DNA from: Candidula unifasciata
Taxonomy: Eukaryota > Mollusca > Gastropoda > Stylommatophora > Geomitridae
Length of the DNA: 64,000 nucleotides
Reading direction: 5' to 3'
Assembly (NCBI GenBank): GCA_905116865.2
Contig: CAJHNH020004624.1
Coordinates: 312,001-376,000 of the forward strand
Position numbers and translations under genes: made by a program. Positions 1-43,070 of the stretch are shown piece by piece (position 1 is the first letter of the stretch; every line of letters starts with the position of its first letter). The notes beneath the pieces are model-generated. The model had not been told where the DNA came from. It saw nothing but the letters and a program-made list of their open reading frames with translations, and searched no databases.

Positions 1-524
1 TGCATATGTACTCGTAATAATCTGTTAAACTAAATTAGTTTCCTGTTTTATTCTAAATAATTTATTTTTACAAAACATTCATGAAACAAAAAGCCAAGGA
101 CAATGTTATCTGACACTGTGATGTGGATGTTTTTTCTCCAAGTTCTTGGTAACTGTGCTTAAGATTTTTATTTTTGTCTATTTTTGTTTTAATAATTTTT
201 TTCAAGTTAGGGAGGGGCACTGCCATATATTCAAGGCAGCACACCTGATAAAAGGTTTAAAATCACAGGTTTAGAGAGATCAACAATAGAATTAAAATTC
301 TAACAATCAAATGTTATGTATACTCAAACTTCTATATAGCACAGACATCTGACAATGAACAAGCAATAGGAGAGCTGAAACGAGACCCTGAAGATCTAAA
401 TAAACAGTACTTCATGGAAATAAACAGAATAATGGGCTGTACTTCATGAAAAAAAAAACAACAACCAAATACAAAGATTTCTGAAAAAGCTAAAAATGAA
501 AAAAGTTGTTAAAGAAATAAGAAT
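1..524. other. AT-rich DNA, nothing recognised
   Basis: Unique-looking AT-rich sequence with short A and T runs. No coding frame, RNA or repeat was recognised on either strand. Confidence 0.5.
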
Positions 525-845
525 CCCAGGGTGAGTTCCAGGCCCCATGTGGGAGGTGGGGGTATCCCCATGTGGGAGGTGGGGGTATCCCCATGTGGGA
601 GGTGGGGGTATCCCCATGTGGGAGGTGGGGGTAAGAACATACCCACTGCTCTCTGACAAGCATGTTGAAGGAGGCCACTAATTATAGATGTTTCCTTCAA
701 AGTCTAAGTGCATCTGCCTGAGTGGCAAGGAACCAACAGTCTGCATATAAATTAGGCCGATCTGTGAAACAAATGCACATATAAAACTCAGGATCTGGAT
801 TAGGACGGTGAACATAGGAGCAACCAGAACTAGAAAGGAATAAAA
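525..845 (+). mobile_element. SINE-B copy with internal 23-bp minisatellite
   Basis: Forward copy of the family called SINE-B here. Its body reads CCC...GTGNGTTC, then a shared block around GTGCATCTGCC, GGCAAGGAACC and AACAGTCTGCATA, and it ends near GGAGCAACCAGAACT. Near the 5' end, a 23-bp unit is repeated where other copies have a single stretch. Confidence 0.7.
543..633. repeat. 23-bp minisatellite, about 4 copies
   Basis: Unit CCCCATGTGGGAGGTGGGGG plus TAT, nearly identical between copies. It sits inside SINE-B and seems to derive from that element's 5' sequence. Confidence 0.9.
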
Positions 846-1821
846 GAAAGACAAGTGACATATTTCAGACACTTCTAAATTTTAAATATAATAAAATTTT
901 ATTAAAGGAATGCAGTTAGGCAACAGGTAGATAGTTATACAAGTTGGAGAACATCCACCCTGCGCAGAGAAATCAAGCCACAACCGATAAAAACCTGGTA
1001 CCATGAAATTCAGCCTCTCTCTCAACTTTAAACAGTTTAATAGCTTTACACATGGTGCCTTGTTTGGGACCAAAAAGCTAAGAGCTAGTACAACCTCACT
1101 TTGAAGTTGTTCTTACCTGATTATATACTGACATTATGTGTGTGTGTTTGCACTGTAATGTCTGTGTTTGTACTGTAATGTCTGTGTTTGTACTGTAATG
1201 TCTGCATCTGTGTCTGAGAGATTATTAGAAGACTGACAATCTCAACACACCAGAGTTCAAAGCCAGGTACAGGCAATCTGGCAGCAAAACCGCTTCGGCT
1301 AACTCGGAGAACAGTATCAGCATCATGCCATTCAGCAAGAATGATAAACTACTGAACATAAAATTGACACACACATACATGCACCCACACACTCAAGCCC
1401 GCCCGCACACATACACACAAACTCCATACAACAGCCAACAAATTCTGCTGTTTGTCTGCACTGTAAAAGATGTGCAATAACTGCCATCTGAATCTAGGAA
1501 GCATCCACTATAATGAATATCAATCCACACCCTGATTTATAGTGGTGGCCAAAAGTTTCAGACCATCTAGTAAAAAATTGATATTCCGATACTATTGCAT
1601 TAAATGCTATGTTAGGCCAACCAAATGCAATAACTGCAGTCTGTAACGGTGTGGAAATATCCACTATATACTGCAGTCTTACATTTTTGGCCACCTATGT
1701 AAATTATGTTCACCGTAAATGTATATAACATGTATGCACCAAACATGACAAATCAAATGAGGATTTTATGGACACTGTTATGTCGACAGCATTCTTGAAT
1801 TGAAACTGCCAGCAACAAGTG
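846..1821. other. Non-coding DNA with a short 20-bp tandem repeat
   Basis: No gene seen. At about 1147-1208 a 20-bp unit around TGTCTGTGTTTGTACTGTAA occurs three times. At 1360-1425 there is CA-rich DNA. At 1480-1700, two similar segments (CCACTATA and GTGGCCAAAA in opposite orientation) hint at an old inverted-repeat element that I cannot name. Confidence 0.45.
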
Positions 1822-2112
1822 TCACCACACATCGATGGCATTACACCACCACACATCGATGGCATTACACCACCACACATCGATGGCATTACACCACCAC
1901 ACATCGATAGCATTACACCACCACACATCGATGGCATTACACCACCACACATCGATGGCATTACACCACCACACATCGATGGCATTACACCACCACACAT
2001 CGATGGCATTACACCACCACACATCGATGGCATTACACCACCACACATCGATGGCATTACACCACCACACATCGATGGCATTACACCACCACGCATCGAT
2101 GGCATTACACCA
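1822..2112. repeat. 21-bp minisatellite, about 14 copies
   Basis: Unit CACCACACATCGATGGCATTA, almost invariant (single changes near 1909 and 2092). The unit is a multiple of three without stops, so it opens long frames on both strands; these are not genes. Confidence 0.95.
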
Positions 2113-3243
2113 ATGTCATCTAAGTGGGGATTTTTAACAAAGGGAATTTTCAGGACTGCCATTTGTCACGTTACAACTGGTGACTTTGGCGTAACCTGAC
2201 AGTTTTATCTGTTGGTCTCATACACTGTCCAGATACTTGCTCCAACACACACTGGCAACTGATGATTGATTGGCATTAGAAACAGTGACAAGCAGGTGCA
2301 AGGGATGATTAATTGTTGCTGGCAACTGTCACCAACTTTGGAATAAATGAGATTGCAAGATAACAACTGTTTATATATCACAGGAAAATCAATGGTAAGT
2401 CTTGAAGATGAGTCAATTTCTTCATTCAACACTTTACAACAAACAACAAGATTGGTTATCTTGGAGGGGCTGCCAAACTTGGAATACCAGCCTTATGATT
2501 CTGAAAAGAAAAATGGGAAGCAATAAATAAAAGGAATTAAATGAATTCTGTTAAATGACTTTTTATAATTCAGGCCTATTTATGAATGGAAAGTAATAAA
2601 TACTGCATTATGTTCTGTGAACTTTCCTGAAGTTCACATTAACTAATTATATCCTACTTATTACTTCACCTTATATCCCAGAATTCTTTTGTTTCTTTAA
2701 TCCCTTCTAACCCGTCTGCCTTTCCATTTACTACTCTTATCCCTATGTAGGTTTCTTAGCCCCATTAGGGAAAGGATGAGTTTAGGTCTATTACACCAAG
2801 CATTTCATAATAGGCGTCTAATAAGAAGTTTGCTGAAATCGGATCGTGTCGGGCTGAAAGGCACAGCCTAGCTATAAAATACCATGTAACATGACAAATA
2901 TATTTTTAAGCATGCAAGCATCAGTAGCAGCAGAATAAGAAGTAAAAGAGAAGAAAGAGATTAAGGAGGAGGAGGAGAAAGAGGAGGAGGAGAAGAATAA
3001 ACTATTGCTTTAGACAATTTTTACCAAAACTCTGGAGGGCTCTAAAACCTTTTTTAAAGTGAAGCAGTCTTCAGGTAAAAATAAAACTAAACTATATTCA
3101 ACAAGGAGATAATACAAGACCATTCCATGCAATTATTTGTATATCTGCAAGCATTCATGACAAGCACAGCAAGTTATGTCAAGGCAATCTCACAGAACAT
3201 ACTGCCATTGAAGTGGGCAGCACTGAACCTCATAAATACTAGA
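2113..3243. other. Intergenic DNA, nothing recognised
   Basis: No coding potential beyond short chance frames. A purine-rich GGA/GAA tract lies at about 2945-2998. Confidence 0.5.
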
Positions 3244-4570
3244 TCAGTCGTTTTCAATCTTTTTTCAGGTGGCACCTCCTTGAATATATGGCGCCTTCTT
3301 GAATATATGGCGCCTCCTTGAATATATGGCACCTCCTTGAATATATGGCACCTAAATGAATATATGGCGCCTCCATGAATTATGGCACCTCCCTGAACAT
3401 ACGGCACCTCCCTTAATATATGCTGCCTCCCAGAATATATGGCGCCTGCTTGAATATATGGCGCCTTCTTGAATATATGGCACCTTCTTGAATAAATGGC
3501 GCCTCTTTGAATATATGGCGCCTTCTTGAATATATGGCCCCTCCTTGAATATATGGCGCTTTCTTGAATATATGGCGCCTCCATAAATATATGGCGCCTT
3601 CTTGAATATATGGCACCTCCTTGAATAAATGGCGCCTCCTTGAATATATGGCCCCTCCTTGAATATATGGCACCTCCTTGAATATATGGCGCCTCCTTAA
3701 ATATATGGCGCCTGCTTGAATATATGGCGCCTCCATAAATATATGGCGCCTTCTTGAATATATGGCACCTCCTTGAATATATGGCACCTCCTTGAATATA
3801 TGGCCCCTCCTTGAATATATGGCCCCTCCTTGAATATATGGCCCCTCCTTGAATATATGGCCCCTGCTTAAATATATGGCACCTCCTTGAATATATGGCA
3901 CCTCCTTGAATATATGGCACCTCCTTAAATATATAGCACCTCCTTGAATAAATGGCACCTGCTTGAATATATGGCACCTGCTTGAATATATGGCGCCTCC
4001 TTAAATATATGGCACCTCCTTGAATATATGGCACCTCCTTAAATATATGGCACCTCCTTGAATATATGGCACCTCCTTGAATATATGGCACTTCCTTGAA
4101 TATATGGCACCTCCTTGAAAATATGGCGCCTCCTTGAATATATGGCGCCTCCTTGAATATATGGCACCTGCTTGAATATATGGCGCCTCCTTGAATATAT
4201 GGCGCCTCCTTGAATATATGGCACCTCCTTGAATATATGGCACCTCCTTGAATATATGGCACCTCCTTGAATATATGGCACCTCCTTGAATATATGGCAC
4301 CTCCTTAAATATATGGCACCTCCTTGAATATATGGCACCTCCATGAATATATGGCGTCTCCTTGAATATATGGCGCCTCCTTGAATATATGGCGCCTCCT
4401 TGAATATATGGCCCCTCCTTGAATATATGGCGCCTGCTTTAATTATTATCGCCTCCTTGAATATATGGCACCTTCTTGAATATATGGCGCCTTCTTGAAT
4501 AATTGGCACCTCCTTAAATATATGGATTTATGGTGCATCCTTGAATTTAAGGCAAGACCACCATGCCAAC
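3244..4570. repeat. 19-bp minisatellite, about 65 copies
   Basis: Unit TTGAATATATGGCACCTCC, with frequent GCGCC/GCACC/GCCCC variants and occasional 1-2 bp indels. Because 19 is not a multiple of three, 57 bases give a stop-free 19-residue cycle on the minus strand, which creates frames up to 362 codons that are not genes. The left flank (TCAGTCGTTTTCAATC, then CTTTTTTCAGGTGGCACC) resembles the end of non-autonomous hAT transposons, so the array may have grown inside such an element. Confidence 0.95.
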
Positions 4571-4734
4571 CCTCTTCTACCTCAACGCGTTAAAAAAAAA
4601 GTGATTAAAAAGAGGACAAAGAGAAAAACCCCAAGCACTATTAACAAGAACAGTGTTATCCTTGTGATCAGTTTTTAACTGTATATGTACAAACTGCTCT
4701 TGAAAACAAAAACATCTGTGGATTTTTGTTTTAT

Positions 4735-4985
4735 GGGAGTCACCGTGGCATTAGCGGCTAGACGCCCGCCTGCGGATCAGAAGGTCATGGGTTCGCGTTT
4801 TTCAAAAATGACTTTGGCTCCCAGGTTCACCCAGCCTTGAGTGGGTACCAGGTGCAGTCCTGGGTAAACACGGCCGGCGTGATGCTGTCCACATCACCCA
4901 CCAAATGCAGATCAGTCTATACACATATAGGTCTAGTCCTGTACTCTCAATATGCCTAAAGGTGTGGAAAATGGCTTTTTTATTT
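4735..4985 (+). mobile_element. SINE-A copy (tRNA-like head)
   Basis: Head resembles a tRNA-derived promoter (GGTCATGGGTTCGCG as B box). The body has GAGTGGGTACCAGGTGCAG, GGCCGGCGTGATGCTG, AGATCAGTCTATACA and TATAGGTCTAG. The same order recurs at least ten times in the window in both orientations. Confidence 0.8.
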
Positions 4986-5035
4986 TTACTTTGTTTGTTT
5001 GATAAATAGTTGGGAAAAAAAAAACCACACGCACG

Positions 5036-5051
5036 CATGCACACACGCACG

Positions 5052-5087
<36 letters not shown>

Positions 5088-5099
5088 AAATTAAAGCAC

Positions 5100-5144
<45 letters not shown>

Positions 5145-5145
5145 A
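5036..5145. repeat. Compound CA/TA microsatellite, duplicated
   Basis: Two successive blocks of (CA)n followed by (TA)n and TAAAATTAAA, about 60 bases apart, so the compound tract has itself been duplicated. Confidence 0.9.
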
Positions 5146-5322
5146 AATTAAACAGACACAAATGTTAGTATATAGATAATACAAGGTCAAATGCAATTTT
5201 GAAAAATGTTTATATGAAAAAAGTTCAAACAAATTAGGCATCTACAATGTGCACAAACTGCTACAAAGCTACATAAAACATTTACTGGAAATAATGTTTT
5301 CAATTATCTAACTATTACTAAT

Positions 5323-35842
<30,520 letters not shown>

Positions 35843-35959
35843 CTGTAAGAATAAGCATTCATTTCATGTACCTTATCAAACTCAAACTGCCATTACCACC
35901 TGTATTTACAGCTTCTACGGTGTAGTTTGCTGCGCATGTGTGCGTGTGTGTGTGTTTTT

Positions 35960-36850
35960 GGGGGGGGGGGCGGCTTTGAGTCTGAAGATTTAGGGCCGCA
36001 TAGCTAAAGCTGTTGCCATAGACTGTGCCCTATGCTGTTACCATGGACTGTGCCCTATGCTGTTGCTATGGACTGTGCCCTATGTTGTTACCATGGACTG
36101 TGTTTCTATGCTGTTGCTATGGACTGTGCCCTATGTTGTTGTCATGGACTGTGCCCTATGCTGTTACCATGGACTGTGCCCTATGTTGTTGCCACTGACT
36201 GTGCCCTATGCTGTTACCATGGACTGTGTTTCTATGCTGTTGCCATGGACTGTGCCCTATGCTGTTGTCACGGACTGTGCCCTATGCTGTTACCATGGAC
36301 TGTGCCCTATGATGTTGTCACGGACTGTGCCATATGCTGTTACCATAGACTGTGCCCTGTGTTGTTGCCACGGACTGTGCCCTATGCTGTTACCATAGAC
36401 TGTGCCCTATGTTGTTGTCATGGACTGTGTCCTATGCTGTTGCCATAGACGGTGCCCTATGCTGTTACCATGGACTGTGCCCTATGCTGTTGCCATGGAC
36501 TGTGCCCTATGCTGTTGCCACGGACTGTGCCCTATGCTGTTGCCACGGACTGTGCCCTATGCTGTTGCCACGGACTGTGCCCTATGCTGTTGCCATAGAC
36601 TGTGCCCTATGCTATTGCCATGGACTGTGCCCTATGCTGTTGCCATAGACTGTGCCCTATGCTGTTGCCACGGACTGTGCCCTATGCTGTTGCCACGGAC
36701 TGTGCCCTATGCTGTTGCCATGGACTGTGCCCTATGCTGTTGCCATGGACTGTGCAGGTTAAGATTTTTGTCTTTCTTTTAATGGCAGAACAAAATCACC
36801 AACCTTAGATGGGATTTGAACCTGGGTCTCCAACATGAGAGTGACTCCTC
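35960..36850 (+). mobile_element. Repeat family F copy expanded by an internal array
   Basis: Left part after a G-run: TTTGAGTCTGAAGATTTAGG and GCATAGCTAAAGCTGTTGCC. Right part: GGGATTTGAACCTGGGTCTC and CAACATGAGAGTGACTCC. The 25-bp array lies between, exactly where the unexpanded copy at 27195-27370 has one CTTGCCATAGACT. Confidence 0.75.
36010..36762. repeat. 25-bp minisatellite, about 30 copies
   Basis: Unit TGCCCTATGCTGTTGCCATG plus GACTG. CATGG/CACGG/CATAG variants alternate, and three 24-27 base variants (TGTTTCTATG) occur near 36105 and 36227. Frames rich in Cys-His-Leu here are artefacts. Confidence 0.96.
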
Positions 36851-37039
36851 CATGTACCGTTTTACTAATTTCAAATGTTTATTATTTCTGCATGCATATG
36901 CATCTGTGTGTGTGCACATGTGTTTGCATGTACATGTGTGTGGGCGCATGTGTGTGTGTATGTGAGTGCTTTCCATGAATGAGGCACATCTGGCATATGG
37001 TGCAAGTCCTATATCTTTAAACAGCATTAGACATTTGAT

Positions 37040-37985
37040 GGCGAGTGAAGTGGCCAATAACACTGGTGGTGAGTGGGGTGGTCAATAACACTGGTGTTGT
37101 GTGGGGTGGTCAATAACACTGGTGTTGTGTGAGGTGGTCAATAACACTGGTGTTGTGTGGGGTGGTCAATAACACTGGTGTTGTGTGCGGTAGTCAATAA
37201 CACTGGTGGTGTGTGCGGTAGTCAATAACACTGGTGGTGTGTGCGGTAGTTAATAACACTGGTGTTGTGTGGGGTGGTCAATAACACTGGTGTTGTGTGG
37301 GTGGTCAATAACACTGGTGTTGTGTGGGGTGGTCAATAACACTGGTGGTGTGTGGGGTGGTCAATAACACTGGTGGTGTGTGGGGTGGTCAATAACACTG
37401 GTGTTGTGTGGGGTGGTCAATAACACTGGTGATGTGTGGGGAGGTCAGTAACACTGGTGGTGTGTGGGGTGGTCAATAACACTGGTGGTGTGTGGGGTGG
37501 TCAATAACACTGGTGGTGAGTGGGGTGGTCAATAACACTGGTGGTGTGTGGGGTGGTCAATAACACTGGTGTTGTGTGGGGTGGTCAATAACACTGGTGG
37601 TGTGTGGGGTGGTCAATAACACTGGTGGTGTGTGGGGTGGTCAATAACACTGGTGTTGTGTGGGGTGGTCAATAACACTGGTGGTGTGTGTGGTGGTCAA
37701 TAACACTGGTGGTGAGTGGGGTGGTCAATAACACTGGTGGTGAGTGGGGTGGTCAATAACATTGGTGGTGAGTGGGGTGGTCAATAACACTGGTGGTGTG
37801 TGGGGTGGTCAATAACACTGGTGGTAAGTAGGGTGGTCAATAACACTGGTGTTGTGTGGGGTGGTCAATAACACTAGTGGTGTGTGGAGTGGTCAATAAC
37901 ACTGGTGGTGAGTAGGGTGGTCAATAACACTGGTGTTGTGTGGGGTGGTCAATAATACTGGTGCTGTGTGGGGTGGTCAATAACA
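37040..37985. repeat. 28-bp minisatellite, about 34 copies
   Basis: Unit GTGTGGGGTGGTCAATAACA plus CTGGTGGT. GTGTTG/GTGGTG/GTGAGTG variants. Continues at 38288-38350 after a SINE insertion. Confidence 0.96.
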
Positions 37986-37995
37986 CTGTTGTTGT

Positions 37996-38287
37996 TCTTT
38001 TTTTTCTTCTTCTTCACGTTCACCAGCTGTAAACTCTGGCGGAAGGTTCTGGTTGCTCGTCCACTATTGAACTGCAGTCCTGCTCCAGAACCTGAGTGTT
38101 GCGTGTGCATCAGTTTTACAGATCTCATTCTCTTGAATACAGACTGTTGGTTCCTTGCCTCTCCGGCAGATGCACTCCGACTTCAAAGGAAGCTTCCCAA
38201 TTAGTCGACTCTTACGACATGCTTTTAGGGAGGCAGTGGGTCTATTCTTGTTTTCCCCACAATGGGGCCCCGGAACCCACACGGGGG
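37996..38287 (-). mobile_element. SINE-B copy with 11-bp target duplication
   Basis: Flanked by ACTGTTGTTGT at 37985-37995 and 38288-38298. On the minus strand it starts CCCCGTGTGGGTTCCGGGGC and ends GAAGAAGAAGAAAAAAAAG. This is the clearest copy and defines both ends of the family. No protein is encoded. Confidence 0.9.
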
Positions 38288-38350
38288 ACTGTTGTTGTGA
38301 GGGGTGGTCAGTAACATTGGTGGTGAGTGTGGTAGTCAATAACACTGGTT
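38288..38350. repeat. 28-bp minisatellite, right part
   Basis: Two units (GGTGGTCAGTAACATTGGTG, GTAGTCAATAACACTGG) resume the array after the SINE. Confidence 0.88.
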
Positions 38351-38984
38351 TATAACAGTAAATCTCCCAGTATCAGTTCTGAGGTCCAATTTCCAAACAA
38401 TCTCCATGCATGTGTCAATTACTGTATATAATAGTTGTAGGGGTGAACAAATTATTAGTCAAGCAAAGAAATTCACAGATTTAAGAAAACAGCAGCAACT
38501 GTAAATTATAAAATCATAAGGACATGGGCAATCTAAGGCCCCATGCAACGATTCATGTTGACCCGAACATGAGTTTTTCGAGATATTTGTTTAAGTGGGA
38601 GGCCACAACTTTTGAAACACACTGTAAGTAGTAATTTGTTGGCTTTAGTTTGTGAAGTATGTAATGCTTTCCACTGCTAGGAAACAATTATGAATCGATT
38701 CAGTGGTGAATCTGGTGACTGATTTGTGAAGTGTGTTATGCGTGCCACTGCGGCAACGGTTGCCGGCTGGCTACAAGGCACAACCGTGTATCCTAAATTA
38801 CAGCCCAGTTGCAGGCTCAAGTTTACTTTCCAATTTTAGCTTTCTAGTGTAAACTCTAGACTTTGTTTCTTTTGTTACCTCACTTTGCCTGATAATTAAT
38901 GCATGCGAATTGATGTCGTGTGCTATAATTCGGGGTTTAGACCAGAAAATATAAATATGAATTTAGATTTTTTACAAATGGCTG
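38351..38984. other. Non-coding DNA, nothing recognised
   Basis: No exon matching the missing PPP1R37 N terminus was seen. Confidence 0.45.
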
Positions 38985-39155
38985 TGTGCGTGTGCGTGCG
39001 TGCGTGTGTGTGTGTGTGAATGTGTGTGTGCGCGCGCGTGTGTGCTTGTGCACGTGGGTGTGTGTCAATGTATGTGTGTTTGCGAGCGCGCGTGTGTGTG
39101 TGCTTGTGCGAGTGCGCGCGCGCGTGTGTGTGCTTGTGTGTGTGTGTGTGTGTTT
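38985..39155. repeat. GT/GC-rich alternating tract
   Basis: TGTG, TGCG and GCGCGCG alternation over about 170 bases, a purine-pyrimidine alternating sequence with Z-DNA potential. Confidence 0.9.
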
Positions 39156-39273
39156 AAAGCGGCAGACAGACAGGCAGAAGGCAGACAGGCAGCGCAGACA
39201 GCAAGTTAGATAGGAATGTCAGTGAGTGAAAGCATAGCATGGATAAAGGGGGGAAAGACAAGGGTGGGGGAGG

Positions 39274-40234
<961 letters not shown>

Positions 40235-40375
40235 GACTTTCAACTCCATCGGAACCGCACAAGGAGCCAGTGACGCAAAGTGCTACCATTCAGATGAAAA
40301 TCCCCAAGCGCAAATCTCAGGAACCCCGTTCAAACGTTTGGTTATATTAGGGCGCCCGATGACAGCATGGGTAAG
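40235..40375 (-). mobile_element. Dispersed repeat family E copy
   Basis: Read plus: CCAGTGACGCAAAGTGCTAC, CATTCAGATGAAAATCCCC and TCTCAGGAACCCC, which is the complement of the blocks at 25400-25540. Confidence 0.55.
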
Positions 40376-40867
40376 TCTAAAAATGGCGCCCCGTGTGTTT
40401 TTCATTTTGTTTGTTTGTTTGTTCAGGGTTACTTTCTGTGAACACGGATATGCAAAAGTGCTCCAGTATCTGCCCACAGATAAAATAACGCTAATGTGCA
40501 GTGTACAAACTTTCTAGCACCTGTGCAGGTGTGCGTGTGTGTGTGTGCACGCCTGGTCTTTCTCTTTCTCCTGCATTTTTCTCTTCCTCGTGAGTTACAT
40601 CATTAAACTGTTGGGCAAATCTGTCTAATGCGCTGCATAAGATGATCTTTATGTTTTGGCGTTTTTAGTGCTGTCTTGGTGGGGGTGGGTAGGGGGGGGG
40701 GGGGGGGGGCACCGAAGAAGAGACTGAAGCACAACCATAAATCATTCTCAAAAACAGCAGTGGTTACATTATAGCCAACCTTTACTGTGTAGACGGCAGC
40801 AAAATCCAGACAATTCAAGCAGCAAATGCCTAGCGCCGAAGGAATTCAACTGTAGTCAACCCACAAT

Positions 40868-41265
40868 CGCGGGGGTGGCCGAGGTGCAGCGGTAGAGCAT
40901 TATCTGTGGATCTGAATGTCCTGGGTTCGGGTCCGGACTTCCTTTTTTTCTTTTTGAGTCCCAAGGAACGCATCATACGTTCATAGATTCCTACCTAAAG
41001 GCCCAATGAAGGCATGATGCGCCGATTTTACGTCTCTCTTGACTACCCCTTGGGCTTGTGATGCTAAACCCCCTGGGACTCAAAGAGTTAATGACCCTGG
41101 CTCCCCGGCTGACCCAGCCTCAACTGGTTACCGGGTACAGGCGGCCGGTGTGATGTTGACCACAAAGCCCAGTGAGTGTCGATTGGTCTATACAAATATA
41201 GGTCCAGCTCTATAAGCACATCTGGAGGTACGGAAAGGGATCGTTTACCTTTACAACGCACAATC
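40868..41265 (+). mobile_element. SINE-A-like element with a long head
   Basis: Head GGGTGGCCGAGGTGCAGCGG and GTCCTGGGTTCGGGTCCGG has A- and B-box form. The later part (GGTTACCGGGTACAGGCGGC, GTCGATTGGTCTATACAAAT) is the SINE-A body. The 140-base middle (AAGGCCCAATGAAGGCATGA) is not shared with the other copies. Confidence 0.75.
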
Positions 41266-42566
41266 AGCGCCGACTTAAATATGCATCTTTCAAAACAGAC
41301 ACAAATGAATGGGCTAAAATAGATTCAGACCTGGGACATACACACGCACCACACCTCCTCACAGGCGCTGAACCTAGAGGAACTCAGGCCCACTGAGCCC
41401 GTCCCCCAACGCACCAAAAATGGTAAGAGAGTTAATCGGCTCCCATTATGCACACACAGCAATACTGTTTAAAAGTACCGTCTTTGTTTAAACATTGCAT
41501 ATTATTTAAATAGTAGTATGGTATTTCTATGCCATTAAGTATATAATTATTGTTATTATTATGCTATTAAACTAGGAAGACTGCCCTTTACGACTAGAAA
41601 ATGTGATGTGCGAGGTGGTGGGTGTGTGTGGGCTGGCAGAGGTTGTTTGAGGCGCCCAATTTTTTTCTTTGCGTCGGCGGCTCTGGACCATACAAGAGTG
41701 CAGTCACCAGGCTAGACGCATCTTTGGCCCATTTAAAATTCAGTGCAGTCGAGCCAAACCATGAAAGAGAGGGAACCTTTATGTTTTTGTTCGCCCTGTG
41801 TTCGTGTATGCACAGATGAAAACCCGAATGCCTTGTAATTACACATGAAGTACCCAGTATACAGACAGCATTGTTCGCAACCAGAAGAAATTGGAAAGGG
41901 AATATGTTATACACCGCAGGGAAATGGTCCCTGCTTGATGACTTGGCTTAGAGTGTGAGAAAGGAGATGGACGCGATTGTGATGTATCCCTGAAAGACTT
42001 ACATTTTGAAAATCTGAACAGTTAACCCCAGAATATTCACATTTTGGTCGCTAGAGCCTGAAAAGCGCTTGCATCTATCAAAGTCAGGCTAGGGTAGTGA
42101 CTTTTCTCTTGAGCCGGTACCGCAGAACTTTTCCCACAGGAGAATAAGTTGCACAGTGCTCACCATGTCCTCAACAGAGTAGGGTGTGCAAGATCGGTAC
42201 TAGAATTTCACATCCTATATTTTTTCTTTTTGATTCCTTTGCCCTTAAAATTGTGACTGGCACGTTGTGTTGGGATTTACAGCTAGATGTGAAATCAGCT
42301 CTATCCGTTTACAACAAAATCCTAATATTAGTTGCCTTTTATAATACGCTTACTTATCAGTGGACCCAGTATCTCCCCAAGTTTAAAATACTCTTATTTT
42401 CCACACACACAAAAACGGTATAAAAACAGTGTGTCTCATATACAATGGTAGGAACTTTTTATGTAATCATTACCCCCTACCCCATCCCCCCCCCCCCCTC
42501 TCCTTTTCTTCACCAAAAAAGCCGATCTCCAAATTAAGGTGATTTTTTTATTATACAGAAGTTGGG
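41266..42566. other. Non-coding DNA, nothing recognised
   Basis: No supported coding exon. The plus-strand frame at 41622-41819 has no recognised domain. Short C- and G-runs lie near 40690 and 42487. Confidence 0.45.
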
Positions 42567-42760
42567 CTATCCTCCGAACTTCGGGCACTAAAGATGGCGG
42601 CCGCAAAATATCTTTTCGAGCCACAGTCACGTGTCAACTGCGCACTTCCGGCACTCAATTTGCGGTTCACATGGCGGTGGCGGCAGTCGCCGGAAAACCG
42701 CAAATTAAGTCACGTGAGTGTGGCTCGAAAGGATATTTTGCGGCCGCCATCGGAGGATAG
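42567..42760. mobile_element. 194-bp palindromic element (foldback/MITE) with promoter-like motifs
   Basis: The ends CTATCCTCCG and CGGAGGATAG are perfect inverted repeats, and the arms remain complementary through ATGGCGGCCGCAAAATATC, TCGAGCCACA and CACGTG. An inner pair AATTTGCGGTT/AACCGCAAATT surrounds a GC-rich loop. Each arm has a YY1-like ATGGCGGC and a CACGTG E-box; the left half also has an ETS-like ACTTCCGG. GC and CpG content are far above the surroundings. Confidence 0.85.
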
Positions 42761-43070
42761 AAATACGAAATATTCCCCCACCCGCAAAGAAACAAAACCT
42801 AAACGTGAATCATATGTGCTGAGAAACATATTATAAAGTGGTCAGTTCATGCCTTCCCGTGTCCACTGTTTTTCCCCCTCGGCACAGCAACCTCAAGTGT
42901 TTACCATGAGATCATAAAATCTCAATGTGGGTGACAAACAGAGCAAAAATCATAGTGTTCCAGTCAAGCTGCCACTTAAGGTGTACCAAAGTCCGTGCAT
43001 AAATTACCAAGAAATGTCCCTTTAGACTACTCCAGAAATACAACATATTAAAAATGAGAACTGTCATGAT

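Noticed and set aside
3174..4509. Long minus-strand frames (up to 362 codons) with Ile-Tyr-Gly-Gly-rich repeats
   Set aside because: They follow the 19-bp minisatellite exactly, overlap each other in several frames and have no unique domain. Periodicity alone explains them.
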